DNA of 8,174 nucleotides from Fibrobacteria bacterium GUT77 (GCA_001462255.1 LIUJ01000278.1:1-8174); one strand, 5' to 3'. Counted from the stretch's first letter, positions 1 to 6,516 are shown. Numbers and translations: made by a program. The notes: generated by a model not told the origin, from the sequence alone.

Positions 1-1
1 T

Positions 2-1102
2 TACAAAATGGGAAACAACGTTCTCGCTTACTTTGCCGAACGTGCCGGCAGCTACGCGTTTTATCATACGGACGTATGGTTGAACGGCGCAATCGCGTTA
101 TCCGCCGCGATATTGACATTCGTTGTCGTCGGAATTTTCGCGTTCAAGAGCGGGCGCGGTTACTGCAACACTCTGTGTCCCGTCGGGGCGTATTTGAGCC
201 TATTCGTAAAACTTTCTCCATACGCGCCGCCGATTGATAAAGAGAAGTGCTCCGGTTGCGGACTTTGCGCAAAAAACTGCAAAGCCGGTTGCATCAATCC
301 GACCAAAAAAGAGATAGACCTTTTGAGATGCGTCTCCTGCTGTAATTGTTTGGAACTGTGCCCAAGCAAAGCTATATCGCTTAGACTGCGCAATCCGTTC
401 GGTAAGAATAAATCGGTTTCAAATCCAACGCCGGAATCCGCTAAAGCGGCAAATGAAAACCTCGCCCGCCGCGGCTTTATATCCGGCGCGGTCTTGCTGG
501 TACTGGGTCTGTTCACTCGTAGCGCGGCATCCCGTTCGTTGTTCAACGGCGCCGACGGCGGACTTACTCCGCTTGAAGCCAAGAAAACCCCGACCCGCTC
601 CAACCCCATCATTCCCCCCGGCGCGGACAACGCGCGAAGTTTCGGCAAACGTTGCACGGCTTGCCAACTGTGCGTGTCGGCCTGTCCCAACAAAGTATTG
701 AGCCCGTCAAATAAAATATCGGACTTTTTGCGCCCGCGCCTCTCTTACGAGCGCGGCTACTGCCGCCCGGAGTGCGTCAAGTGCTCCGAAGTCTGCCCGT
801 CGGGCGCGATACGCCCCATAACAACGGCGGAAAAATCGTCCACGCAAATAGGTATCGCCGTTTGGAATGGGGATCTCTGCATCATCAACACCGATAAAGT
901 GGCGTGTACCCTCTGTTCGCGCAAGTGCCCAACCGGCGCGATCACCTTGATTTCGCAAAACGCCGACGACGCGGCGTCGCAAAAAATTCCCATGATAGAT
1001 ACAAACCGCTGTATAGGTTGCGGAGCGTGCGAAAACCTATGTCCCACGCGCCCGTACAGCGCAATCGCCGTCAATGGGGTAGAAACGCATAGAACGGTGT
1101 GA
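2..1102 (+). CDS. Membrane-bound polyferredoxin, NapH-like plus NapG/MauM-like fusion (5' end outside window)
   Basis: The frame is open to the window edge and the ATG at 8 has no clear ribosome site, so I treat this as a 5'-truncated gene. Residues are numbered from that ATG. A membrane segment at about 25-46 is followed by the C53-x3-C57-P motif typical of NapH/NosR/CcoG-type proteins, then two 4Fe-4S motifs (C81/84/87/91 and C108/111/114/118). An ARRGFI twin-arginine-like motif (153-158) precedes a second hydrophobic stretch (about 157-170). The back half begins with IIPPGA and carries four more clusters (C216/219/222/226; C252/256/259/263; C291/300/303/307; C335/338/341/345), as in NapG/MauM ferredoxins. 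The family passes electrons between a membrane quinol or flavin donor and a periplasmic acceptor. The acceptor is unknown here; no nitrate reductase gene is visible. Membrane polyferredoxin is confident; the pathway is not. Confidence 0.85.
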   Translation, partial: YKMGNNVLAYFAERAGSYAFYHTDVWLNGAIALSAAILTFVVVGIFAFKSGRGYCNTLCPVGAYLSLFVKLSPYAPPIDKEKCSGCGLCAKNCKAGCINPTKKEIDLLRCVSCCNCLELCPSKAISLRLRNPFGKNKSVSNPTPESAKAANENLARRGFISGAVLLVLGLFTRSAASRSLFNGADGGLTPLEAKKTPTRSNPIIPPGADNARSFGKRCTACQLCVSACPNKVLSPSNKISDFLRPRLSYERGYCRPECVKCSEVCPSGAIRPITTAEKSSTQIGIAVWNGDLCIINTDKVACTLCSRKCPTGAITLISQNADDAASQKIPMIDTNRCIGCGACENLCPTRPYSAIAVNGVETHRTV

Positions 1103-1120
1103 GTAGCCGCGAGGAAAAAA

Positions 1121-1143
1121 TTCCGGATCATTATTGATCGGAA
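1121..1143. other. Hairpin between polyferredoxin and yjbQ
   Basis: TTCC-G-GATCA pairs with TGATC-GGAA around a TTAT loop, giving 9 base pairs and one bulged G. The run of six A lies on the 5' side (1115-1120) and there is no T-run on the 3' side. The shape therefore fits an intrinsic terminator only for minus-strand transcription, although no minus-strand gene is convincing nearby. On the plus strand it may simply stabilise or separate transcripts. Confidence 0.45.
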
Positions 1144-1188
1144 GATGCGAGAATTAAAAGACAACGTTTTAGTGACAAGGGAGACAAT

Positions 1189-1584
1189 ATGCTCTACGAA
1201 TACCGTCTTAAGGCGCAACGTTCGGATTTTTACAACATAACCGATAAAGTACGCAAGGCTATTGCCGAAAGCGGCGTCGCCGAGGGAATCGCCGTGGTCT
1301 ACTGTCCGCATACCACGGCGGGAATCACCGTGAACGAGAACGCCGATCCGGACGTTGTGCGCGACCTGCTAATCGGTTTAGACAAAGCTTTTCCCAACCG
1401 CGCGGAGTTTCGACACGCCGAGGGGAACAGCGCGGCGCACCTCAAGGCGAGCGCGGTCGGGTCGAGCGCAACGGTAATTATAAAGGACGGCAAACCGTTG
1501 CTTGGGACGTGGCAGGGAATTTTCTTTTGCGAGTTTGACCCGCCTCGCGAGCGAAGTTGTTTTGTTAAGGTGATGGGGGAATAG
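1189..1584 (+). CDS. yjbQ: YjbQ family protein (UPF0047, secondary thiamine-phosphate synthase-like)
   Basis: At 131 aa it has the normal full length for the family. It shows the family's conserved blocks: CPHTTAGITVNENADPDV (39-56, with H41, E50 and N51), HAEGNSAAHLKAS (76-88, with H76 and H84) and LGTWQGIFFCEFDPPRER (105-122). The histidines and acidic residues form the presumed metal and active site of this small trimeric cytoplasmic protein. E. coli YjbQ has weak thiamine-phosphate synthase activity, but the physiological role of the family is not settled. AAGGGAG at 1177-1183 lies five bases before the ATG and supports this start. The gene sits between a polyferredoxin and a pilus operon with no evident functional link to either. 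Family assignment is very secure; the enzymatic role is by analogy only. Confidence 0.95.
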   Translation: MLYEYRLKAQRSDFYNITDKVRKAIAESGVAEGIAVVYCPHTTAGITVNENADPDVVRDLLIGLDKAFPNRAEFRHAEGNSAAHLKASAVGSSATVIIKDGKPLLGTWQGIFFCEFDPPRERSCFVKVMGE

Positions 1585-1623
1585 GACGGCGTAATTGCTT
1601 TTTTGAGGAAAGCGACACACTAT

Positions 1624-1630
1624 AGAGGGA
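1624..1630 (+). promoter_or_regulatory. Ribosome binding site that favours the ATG at 1642
   Basis: AGAGGGA lies 11 bases before ATG 1642. The frame also opens at a TTG at 1603, whose upstream AGGACGG (1583-1589) is 13 bases away and overlaps the yjbQ stop. The ATG start is preferred; the extra 13 residues of the longer form are basic and resemble no known domain. Confidence 0.5.
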
Positions 1631-1641
1631 AAAAGCCACGG

Positions 1642-2892
1642 ATGAATAGCGTTAACTCCGAACATACGCTGAAGAAAACACTCCTTGGCGCGGTCAATAC
1701 CGGAAGCGGTTCGATTGCGTATGCCAAGCTTAAGATGAAAAACGGACGTTGGACGGTTGGATCCGCGGATTCGTGGCCTACGTCGAACGTCCTCAAGACA
1801 ATATTGTTGCTCTCCGGCGGTACGGCTTTGGGCGTTTGCGCCGAATGGCATAAAAAAACTCCCGGTTCAGATCTTGAGCCGCCGGTGTCGAACGCCAACG
1901 CCGATGCCAATCCGTATTTGTATTCGACGGAATCCGACCTTTTGGGGGAAGCGTTCTCCGACAGTGTAACCGCTATCGTAGCGGATGACTCGTATTTGCT
2001 CACGTTGCCCCTTGCTTTTTGCGATAACCCCGCGTATTCGTTTTTATCGGTGTATTACGAAAACGGCGTTGTAACGATTGGGGTTGTGATAAAGCGGCGA
2101 CTGGAAGCGGTATTTTCATTTCCGTGCGACGCCGCGTCTTGCGTAGAGGCTTCGGCGGCAAGGGTCAGGCGATATTGGATTCACGCGCTAAAGCGCGAAG
2201 ATTTCCCGCGAAAAGCGGTGATTTTTAACGGGCAAAACGACAATTGCGACGGTTTGAACGTTGAACCGCTTGCGTTGCCGAAGGAGCTTAACGGCAGTGA
2301 CGCGATAAAAGCCGCCGGCGCGGCGTTGGCGGTACTCTATCCGGCTCCTGCTTTCAGACTCCCGTCTCAATATTCTTTTAAAAAGTTTCGCCCGTTGCTT
2401 TTGTCGATTTTCACGATTTTAGCGTGTTTGTCGATAATCATGACATTGATATCGGTTTCGATCAACTATCGCGCGGGCCGAAGGCTCGCGTACAGTGAAA
2501 AAAGCTATTATTCACGCCTAAGCGAAAATAAAGCGTTGCAAACCCTTAATCGAACCGCCGAAGAACTTTCCGCCGAAATTCTTTCCGTGAATAAAGCCTA
2601 CGCGCAGACCACCTGTTGGAAGAATCTGCTGTTGCTTTTGAGCGAGTTGAAACCCGATGACTTGTTTTTGGATCGGTTGGGCTCCGACAACATTCAAGGA
2701 TCGGAAAACAGCGTGAGGTTAGCCCTAAGCGGCTGGTCTAAAACGGAAACGTCGGTAACGGAGTTTATTTCAGGTTTGCAGGCTTCCGATTATATCGACA
2801 ACGTATCTTTGTCGTCTATTGAGAGAGACGCGAAGGATAAAAATTTTTGCAGGTTTAGGGTAATATGCGTAATGCGCTTATTCAAAGATTGA
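1642..2892 (+). CDS. PilM-PilN fusion (GspL-like) inner-membrane platform protein
   Basis: This 416-aa protein would form the cytoplasm-to-periplasm connector of a type IV pilus or type II secretion platform, linking the assembly ATPase to PilO/GspM. Residues 1-240 look like a degenerate actin-like PilM/GspL cytoplasmic domain, beginning LLGAVNTGSGSIAYAKLK and ending with an AIKAAGAALAVLYPAPAF segment like the end of that fold. One membrane helix spans about 249-274. After a helical stretch comes a PilN-type ferredoxin-like domain with LLLLLSELKPDDLFLDRL (329-346) and ALSGWSKTETSVTEF (361-375), matching the family pattern of 'L..L.P..i.L..l' and 'l.G.a.s...v..fi..L'. Pil systems usually encode PilM and PilN separately, whereas GspL combines both. 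The 3' end overlaps the next gene by 28 bases. The fold is assigned from pattern, not a search; the C-terminal half is more secure than the N-terminal half. Confidence 0.75.
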   Translation: MNSVNSEHTLKKTLLGAVNTGSGSIAYAKLKMKNGRWTVGSADSWPTSNVLKTILLLSGGTALGVCAEWHKKTPGSDLEPPVSNANADANPYLYSTESDLLGEAFSDSVTAIVADDSYLLTLPLAFCDNPAYSFLSVYYENGVVTIGVVIKRRLEAVFSFPCDAASCVEASAARVRRYWIHALKREDFPRKAVIFNGQNDNCDGLNVEPLALPKELNGSDAIKAAGAALAVLYPAPAFRLPSQYSFKKFRPLLLSIFTILACLSIIMTLISVSINYRAGRRLAYSEKSYYSRLSENKALQTLNRTAEELSAEILSVNKAYAQTTCWKNLLLLLSELKPDDLFLDRLGSDNIQGSENSVRLALSGWSKTETSVTEFISGLQASDYIDNVSLSSIERDAKDKNFCRFRVICVMRLFKD

Positions 2893-3419
2893 CGTATAAC
2901 GGCCCGATAATCGCTTTCTTAGGCGTAGCGAGCCTTCTCTCGTGCGCGTTGTTTTTTTTGGCGGTTATTCCGCAGTGGTTTACGTATAAAGAGCGCGTTG
3001 AGCGTATCGAATATTATGACGCCTATATCTCCTCCTCCGAAGAGTTTGACACGATACGTTTGGATCTTGAGTCGCAAAACGAGCTTCTTAGGTTGAAGCT
3101 CCGAGGCGTTTCGGCGGGCATATCGTCGCGCTCTCTTTCCGATATACTTCAGGAACTTATTAACCGCGGCAAAGAGTGCGGCGTAGTGTTGGCCAAAATT
3201 CAGCCGTTATCCGAAATAAAATCGGCGGACGCCGAAATGATTTCGGTGTTTTTGGAAACAAACGCCGACTATGCGGAGATCGGAAGATACGTCGCGTCGC
3301 TGGAAACACTGCCGCAAATAATACAAATACGCAAAATCGCCGTTGAAACGACAAGTAGCGGAAAGTTGAACGCCAAACTTTTTGTAAATTGCCGTATTAC
3401 GACGAAAGGGGACAAATAA
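2865..3419 (+). CDS. pilO: PilO/GspM-like platform protein
   Basis: This 184-aa bitopic inner-membrane protein has the layout of PilO/GspM. It has a short cytoplasmic tail, a membrane helix at about 14-36, a charged coiled-coil-like helix (38-80) and a periplasmic ferredoxin-like domain (about 86-178). Recognisable pieces include SLSDILQELINRGKECGV, the FLETNADYAEIGRYVASLE helix and the closing strand KLNAKLFVNCRITT. The family dimerises with PilN/GspL and binds PilP/GspC, aligning the platform with the outer-membrane secretin. The gene starts at ATG 2865 inside the 3' end of the upstream PilMN gene, with AGGG at 2857-2860 close before it, so translation is probably coupled. The TAA is followed directly by the next gene's start. 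PilO and GspM cannot be told apart here; the order MN-O-P favours PilO. Confidence 0.8.
   Translation: MRNALIQRLTYNGPIIAFLGVASLLSCALFFLAVIPQWFTYKERVERIEYYDAYISSSEEFDTIRLDLESQNELLRLKLRGVSAGISSRSLSDILQELINRGKECGVVLAKIQPLSEIKSADAEMISVFLETNADYAEIGRYVASLETLPQIIQIRKIAVETTSSGKLNAKLFVNCRITTKGDK
3405..3411 (+). promoter_or_regulatory. Ribosome binding site supporting a TTG start at 3420
   Basis: AAAGGGG lies eight bases before TTG 3420, which immediately follows the TAA of the PilO-like gene. No ATG or GTG occurs before the membrane helix in this frame, so the TTG is the only start that keeps the N-terminal anchor. Confidence 0.7.
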
Positions 3420-3914
3420 TTGAGCTCGTCAAAAACAGCCGTACCCTATCTTCTGACCGGCGTTTTATGCTTTTGCGCCGTTTTTTGGATATTGTACGAT
3501 TATTGCGCGATACGCCAAAAACCCAAGACCGTCGCGTACGCCGACGCGGCGTCAGCGTACAATGTTTCGGAGTCGGTCGACTCGGCGCTAAACGTTCGGG
3601 TAATCATACCTAAGGCGGATTTCGCTCCTAATGTCGGCTCCCCCTTTAAGGCTTTAGGCGCTCGGACCGCCGTGGGTTCTTCCCGCAAGCTCGTTACCGA
3701 CGCAATCGGAAAACCGCGTAGATCGTCCATACGCCTCAAGGGCCTTATGAAAAACCCGCCGTTGGCGATATTGGAAGACACGCGCGGAGAAACGTATATA
3801 AAGGCGCGGGGCGACTCCATACAAAACTCGCGGATAATCGCCATTAACGACAATAGCGTGGTCTTTAAAGACAGCGGCGGAACATACGAACTTATCGTAG
3901 AGGAAAACAAGTGA
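3420..3914 (+). CDS. PilP/GspC-like periplasmic connector with membrane anchor
   Basis: This 164-aa protein has an N-terminal membrane helix (about 8-28), a low-complexity periplasmic linker and a C-terminal homology-region domain (about 104-161). The C-terminal pattern LKGLMKNPPLAILED, then YIKARGDSIQNSRIIAINDNSVVF and a closing YELIVEE, is that of PilP and GspC domains, which bind the secretin N-domains and join the inner-membrane platform to the outer-membrane pore. PilP is normally a lipoprotein. Here the Cys residues at 17 and 19 are preceded by L and F, so there is no proper lipobox, and the anchor resembles GspC instead. The TTG start abuts the upstream stop, and the TGA overlaps the next start by four bases (GTGA). 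No PDZ domain is present, unlike many longer GspC proteins. Confidence 0.75.
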   Translation: MSSSKTAVPYLLTGVLCFCAVFWILYDYCAIRQKPKTVAYADAASAYNVSESVDSALNVRVIIPKADFAPNVGSPFKALGARTAVGSSRKLVTDAIGKPRRSSIRLKGLMKNPPLAILEDTRGETYIKARGDSIQNSRIIAINDNSVVFKDSGGTYELIVEENK

Positions 3915-5308
3915 ATTTCCGACCGCGCGGCAACGACGGAAGCGCGATGCTCGTTGTACTGACGTTTGCGGCCGTCGGGTTGATTGTTGTAACATCATAC
4001 CTCGCGCACCAGGCACGGGCCAATGTCAAGGCGCTTCGTTCCCCCGCCGTAACGCAGGCGACGCTTAATGCCAGATCCGGCGTATATCGCGTATTTGAAA
4101 CTTTGTTTTCAAAAAACGCGCTTGACACATTGGAGACAATCCATGCCATTGACCGACTTTTCGGCGCCGATATGTTTAATGACGCCGATACGGGCGGTTT
4201 TTATTATGAAGCAGCGGATACCGGAGCCGCGAAAAAAACCTTTCTTTACGCGCGCGACAGCGTTAATACGGCGTTCGTCGCAGTTCAAACTCAAGGCATA
4301 TACGGCCTTATCACCTCCACATCAACGGCGTTTAACATAACCCGCGCGGCGGAAGCGAGACTCGGATGCCAGGCCCCGGCAAAACCGGACACGGTTTTGA
4401 TTCTTGAAAACGATTTACCCATAAACGGCCGCTTCAAAGGTAAAGCGCACCGAATCGTCAAAACAACGGACAGTCTTTTGAGCGTATCGTCGTCAAGAAA
4501 TCAAGAAGACCGAATCAACGGTTTTATAAGCGGGATTAAAAGACAAAACACTTTTGTCGAAGACACTTCCGTCTTCGGCAATCCGTTGATAATACGGACA
4601 CACAAAGAGTTTGCCGTAATCCCGGATACCGTCAAAACCCATTTGCTGTTGGACGGCGCGGCCTTAAGCGCCGCTTGGAAGAGTAGGCGCAAAATAACGG
4701 TTTACGGCGATTTGCAAATAACCGGTTTCTTCACACTGGAAAATGTGGAATTTAAAGTAGGCGGAGACATAAAGCTCTTGGATAACGCGTCCCTTGCCAA
4801 TGTCGGTATTTTTTCAATGCGGCGAATCTTCATAGGAGACAACGCGGTCTTCCAAGGAGACGCGCTGGCAATGGTGAGCGTAAACGTTTACGGCAAAGCG
4901 GCCGTTAGGGGGCGAAGCACGCTTATTGCCGCCGGTGTTCTCGGCTCAACGCAAAAACCTACCGCCGCGTCGAATCGTTACTCTATTTTTATCTCCGACG
5001 CCTCGGAATTTGACGGCACCGCCGTTGCGTTGGGCGCCGCCGGCGGAATAAAAACGGATCCGGGCGCCAAGCTTAGCGGCGTCCTCTGGGCACAAAAAAA
5101 CGTCTGTCACAACGGCATATTGACCGGAATCATAAAGGCGGAATATTTATCGGATTGTTCCAACCAAAATAATAACGGTGTTGCGGCCGTCCAAAAAATC
5201 ACCGAAAACGCGTTCGGCGGCGCCATAGAACCGCTTGCGTCCGTTGACGACTATAAAATGCCGTATTTTATCGGCACTCCGCTGATAATAAACTGGCGGG
5301 AGTTTTGA
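3911..5308 (+). CDS. GspK/PilX-like large tip pseudopilin with probable beta-helix domain
   Basis: The 465-aa product starts at GTG 3911 (AGGA at 3901-3904). Its N-terminus has a basic leader, GNDG, then SAMLVVLTFAAVGLIVV, which looks like a prepilin peptidase site after G10. Residue +5 is V15 instead of Glu, the exception known for GspK among pseudopilins. A PilX/GspK-type helix (33-65) and a segment ending GIYGLITSTSTAFNITRAAEARLG follow. Residues about 262-417 are short hydrophobic/polar strands with regular Gly, Asn and Asp turns (VYGDLQITG, VGGDIKLLDNASL, FIGDNAVFQGDAL, VYGKAAVRGRSTLIAAG), suggesting a beta-helix or bactofilin-like solenoid instead of GspK's helical insert. Position and size suit the tip protein of a pseudopilus, capping the GspI/J-like subunits encoded next. 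The beta-helix is inferred from periodicity. Confidence 0.7.
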   Translation: MNFRPRGNDGSAMLVVLTFAAVGLIVVTSYLAHQARANVKALRSPAVTQATLNARSGVYRVFETLFSKNALDTLETIHAIDRLFGADMFNDADTGGFYYEAADTGAAKKTFLYARDSVNTAFVAVQTQGIYGLITSTSTAFNITRAAEARLGCQAPAKPDTVLILENDLPINGRFKGKAHRIVKTTDSLLSVSSSRNQEDRINGFISGIKRQNTFVEDTSVFGNPLIIRTHKEFAVIPDTVKTHLLLDGAALSAAWKSRRKITVYGDLQITGFFTLENVEFKVGGDIKLLDNASLANVGIFSMRRIFIGDNAVFQGDALAMVSVNVYGKAAVRGRSTLIAAGVLGSTQKPTAASNRYSIFISDASEFDGTAVALGAAGGIKTDPGAKLSGVLWAQKNVCHNGILTGIIKAEYLSDCSNQNNNGVAAVQKITENAFGGAIEPLASVDDYKMPYFIGTPLIINWREF

Positions 5309-5309
5309 T

Positions 5310-5708
5310 ATGAAAAAAAAGATACCGACGCAATCGGGCGTTACGATATTGGAGCTTATGATTGCGATCTTCATTTTGTCAATCACGTCGTATTCTCTTT
5401 TTTACGGGCTCCGTACCGGCGATACGATTATCGGCAAAGCTAAAATATCCGGTACGGCCGCGACCTTGGCCTCCAATGAGGCGGAGCGCGTCCGCAACGC
5501 GGCGTTACAAAACGTTAGGCTACAAGACTCAACATATTCGGAGACCGTTTCCGGCGTTAAATACGCCGTCTCAAGGCAAATTATAAACGCCTCAAACATC
5601 AATACGGAAAACTACGCGTTTACCGAGTTTGAGATACGAATAGCGCCGCAAGGCACACAATTTCCGCCGTATGTATTCAAATTGATTCAAGGATATTGCC
5701 ACAAATGA
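5310..5708 (+). CDS. GspI/PilV-like minor pseudopilin
   Basis: This 132-aa protein has a clear type IV prepilin signal: basic leader MKKKIPTQSG, cleavage expected after G10, then VTILELMIAIFIL with Glu15 at mature position +5. The hydrophobic helix runs to about residue 33. The following TAATLASNEAERVRNAAL matches the 'A..LA.n..E..r' helix usual in GspI. After processing by a prepilin peptidase (not encoded here) it would sit in the inner membrane and join the pilus or pseudopilus tip. GGGAG at 5298-5302 is seven bases before the ATG. The gene begins one base after the upstream stop and overlaps the next gene by four bases. Confidence 0.85.
   Translation: MKKKIPTQSGVTILELMIAIFILSITSYSLFYGLRTGDTIIGKAKISGTAATLASNEAERVRNAALQNVRLQDSTYSETVSGVKYAVSRQIINASNINTENYAFTEFEIRIAPQGTQFPPYVFKLIQGYCHK
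5689..5693 (+). promoter_or_regulatory. Ribosome binding site selecting ATG 5705
   Basis: AAGGA lies 11 bases before ATG 5705. The frame also has a TTG at 5696, but that is too close (two bases) to this site. The ATG gives a compact ATGA overlap with the upstream stop and a normal short prepilin leader. Confidence 0.5.
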
Positions 5709-6208
5709 AAAACCCGCGTTCAACCGGTCTTACACTATTGGAGTTAATGGTCTCCATATCCGTTTCGGCCATAGTCATTACGCTCGCGTTGTCTTCATGG
5801 AACTATCTCAATAAGCATATACTGTATCAGGAAAGCAAGAGAACCGTCCGCGGCGAGACCGCCCGCGTAGCGGAAGAAATCGCGTTGAAACTCGGAAGAA
5901 CGCCCGGATTGTTGCGTTTTACCGATAATTCCGTAACGTTTATCGAACAAAACGGCGGCGATACGCTGGAGTACGCGTTTACCGACGAAACATACATCAC
6001 AAAAAACGGGGTTCCCATGTACTTTGGGGTTCAAGGCGGAAGCATAACCTCGTTTAGCCTGCGCAATACCGCCGCAGGCGATTCGGAGTACCTGTTGCTT
6101 GAAGTCACGGTCTCTTCCAAAGACACGCGCGGCAACAGAGATACGTGCCGGGTTATCGTCAATGTAAAGAAAAACAATGCCGAATTTTCGTGGTCGGATA
6201 ACCTTTAA
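5705..6208 (+). CDS. GspJ/PilW-like minor pseudopilin
   Basis: This 167-aa protein begins MKNPRSTG, with cleavage expected after G8, then LTLLELMVSISVSAIVITLAL with Glu13 at mature position +5. This is a textbook prepilin N-terminal helix. The remainder is beta-rich with an alternating-strand pattern (DTLEYAFTDETYITKNG; YLLLEVTVSSKDTRG; CRVIVNVKKN) and fits the globular head of GspJ/PilW-type minor pilins, which pack with GspI and GspK at the tip. The start overlaps the upstream stop (ATGA). This is the last gene of the operon; no intrinsic terminator with a T-run follows it. The exact minor-pilin class is inferred from position beside the GspK-like and GspI-like genes. Confidence 0.85.
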   Translation: MKNPRSTGLTLLELMVSISVSAIVITLALSSWNYLNKHILYQESKRTVRGETARVAEEIALKLGRTPGLLRFTDNSVTFIEQNGGDTLEYAFTDETYITKNGVPMYFGVQGGSITSFSLRNTAAGDSEYLLLEVTVSSKDTRGNRDTCRVIVNVKKNNAEFSWSDNL

Positions 6209-6414
6209 GAACGCGCAACGTTGAATTTCCGCCGCGCGTCGATCCGCGTTAAAACTAAAGGCTCTTCAGAAATTATGGCGGGAAAGCCTGAAGAGGCGAT
6301 AACGTAATCGAAACAAGTTCGCACCCCTAACGGGATGCGAAACTCGGTTCTTCCCAGCATAATGTCGGAAGCGTCAAATCCGCAAACCCGCCGTAAGTTG
6401 GCCGCCCTAACCAT
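6205..6414 (-). CDS. Uncertain 69-codon ORF, possibly part of a repeat or structured RNA region
   Basis: This minus-strand reading frame begins at ATG 6414 and ends at 6205-6207, overlapping the end of the GspJ/PilW-like gene convergently. It has no Shine-Dalgarno sequence upstream. An in-frame TGA lies only four codons before the ATG. The product has no signal peptide, membrane helix or motif I recognise. In its favour, the composition is balanced (few rare codons), and it fills a region otherwise without genes. Against it, the frame spans two perfect inverted repeats (6262-6295 and 6318-6341), which points to a non-coding repeat element read through by chance. I list it so that it is not lost; I think it is more likely non-coding. 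Confidence 0.2.
   Translation of the reverse strand: MVRAANLRRVCGFDASDIMLGRTEFRIPLGVRTCFDYVIASSGFPAIISEEPLVLTRIDARRKFNVARS
6262..6295. repeat. Inverted repeat, 8-bp stem
   Basis: CTCTTCAG (6262-6269) is exactly complementary to CTGAAGAG (6288-6295), with 18 bases between. It starts 53 bases after the end of the pilus operon. No T-run follows on the plus strand, so it is not a classic intrinsic terminator. On the minus strand it is followed by a weakly T-rich stretch. Confidence 0.5.
6318..6341. repeat. Compact near-perfect palindrome, REP-like hairpin
   Basis: TTCGCA (6318-6323) pairs with TGCGAA (6336-6341). After a C/A mismatch, CCC (6325-6327) pairs with GGG (6332-6334), closing a TAAC loop. 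This gives nine pairs in 24 bases, a very stable stem on either strand. The size and the CCC-TAAC-GGG core resemble the short REP-type palindromes dispersed between genes in many bacteria. Only one copy is visible in this window, so the repeat status is inference. Confidence 0.5.
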
Positions 6415-6516
6415 CGTTAAACGACGTCATGGGATTCGTCGGGGGACCTTGGCGGACGAGATTTAGGGTGTTATTGAGGAGGGCGTGGAGCATATTGTAG
6501 GGTGTATTTCGGGGGA

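Noticed and set aside
160..693. 177-codon minus-strand frame under the polyferredoxin gene
   Set aside because: It lies opposite a cysteine-motif-rich gene with clear family identity, and its translation shows no domain or sensible start; it is an antisense shadow.
757..1311. 184-codon minus-strand frame across the polyferredoxin 3' end and yjbQ
   Set aside because: It overlaps two well-supported genes on the other strand and has no recognisable motif or ribosome site.
1603..1641. Longer TTG-start form of the PilMN-like gene
   Set aside because: Its ribosome-site candidate is 13 bases away and overlaps the yjbQ stop, and the added residues match no domain; ATG 1642 has AGAGGGA upstream.
3500..3910. 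136-codon minus-strand frame opposite the PilP-like gene
   Set aside because: The plus-strand frame has a membrane anchor and a PilP/GspC domain with tight operon spacing; the antisense frame has no supporting feature.
6429..6500. 23-codon frame MGFVGGPWRTRF... as a leader peptide
   Set aside because: There is no ribosome site, no signal peptide and no run of regulatory codons; it is likely a chance frame.
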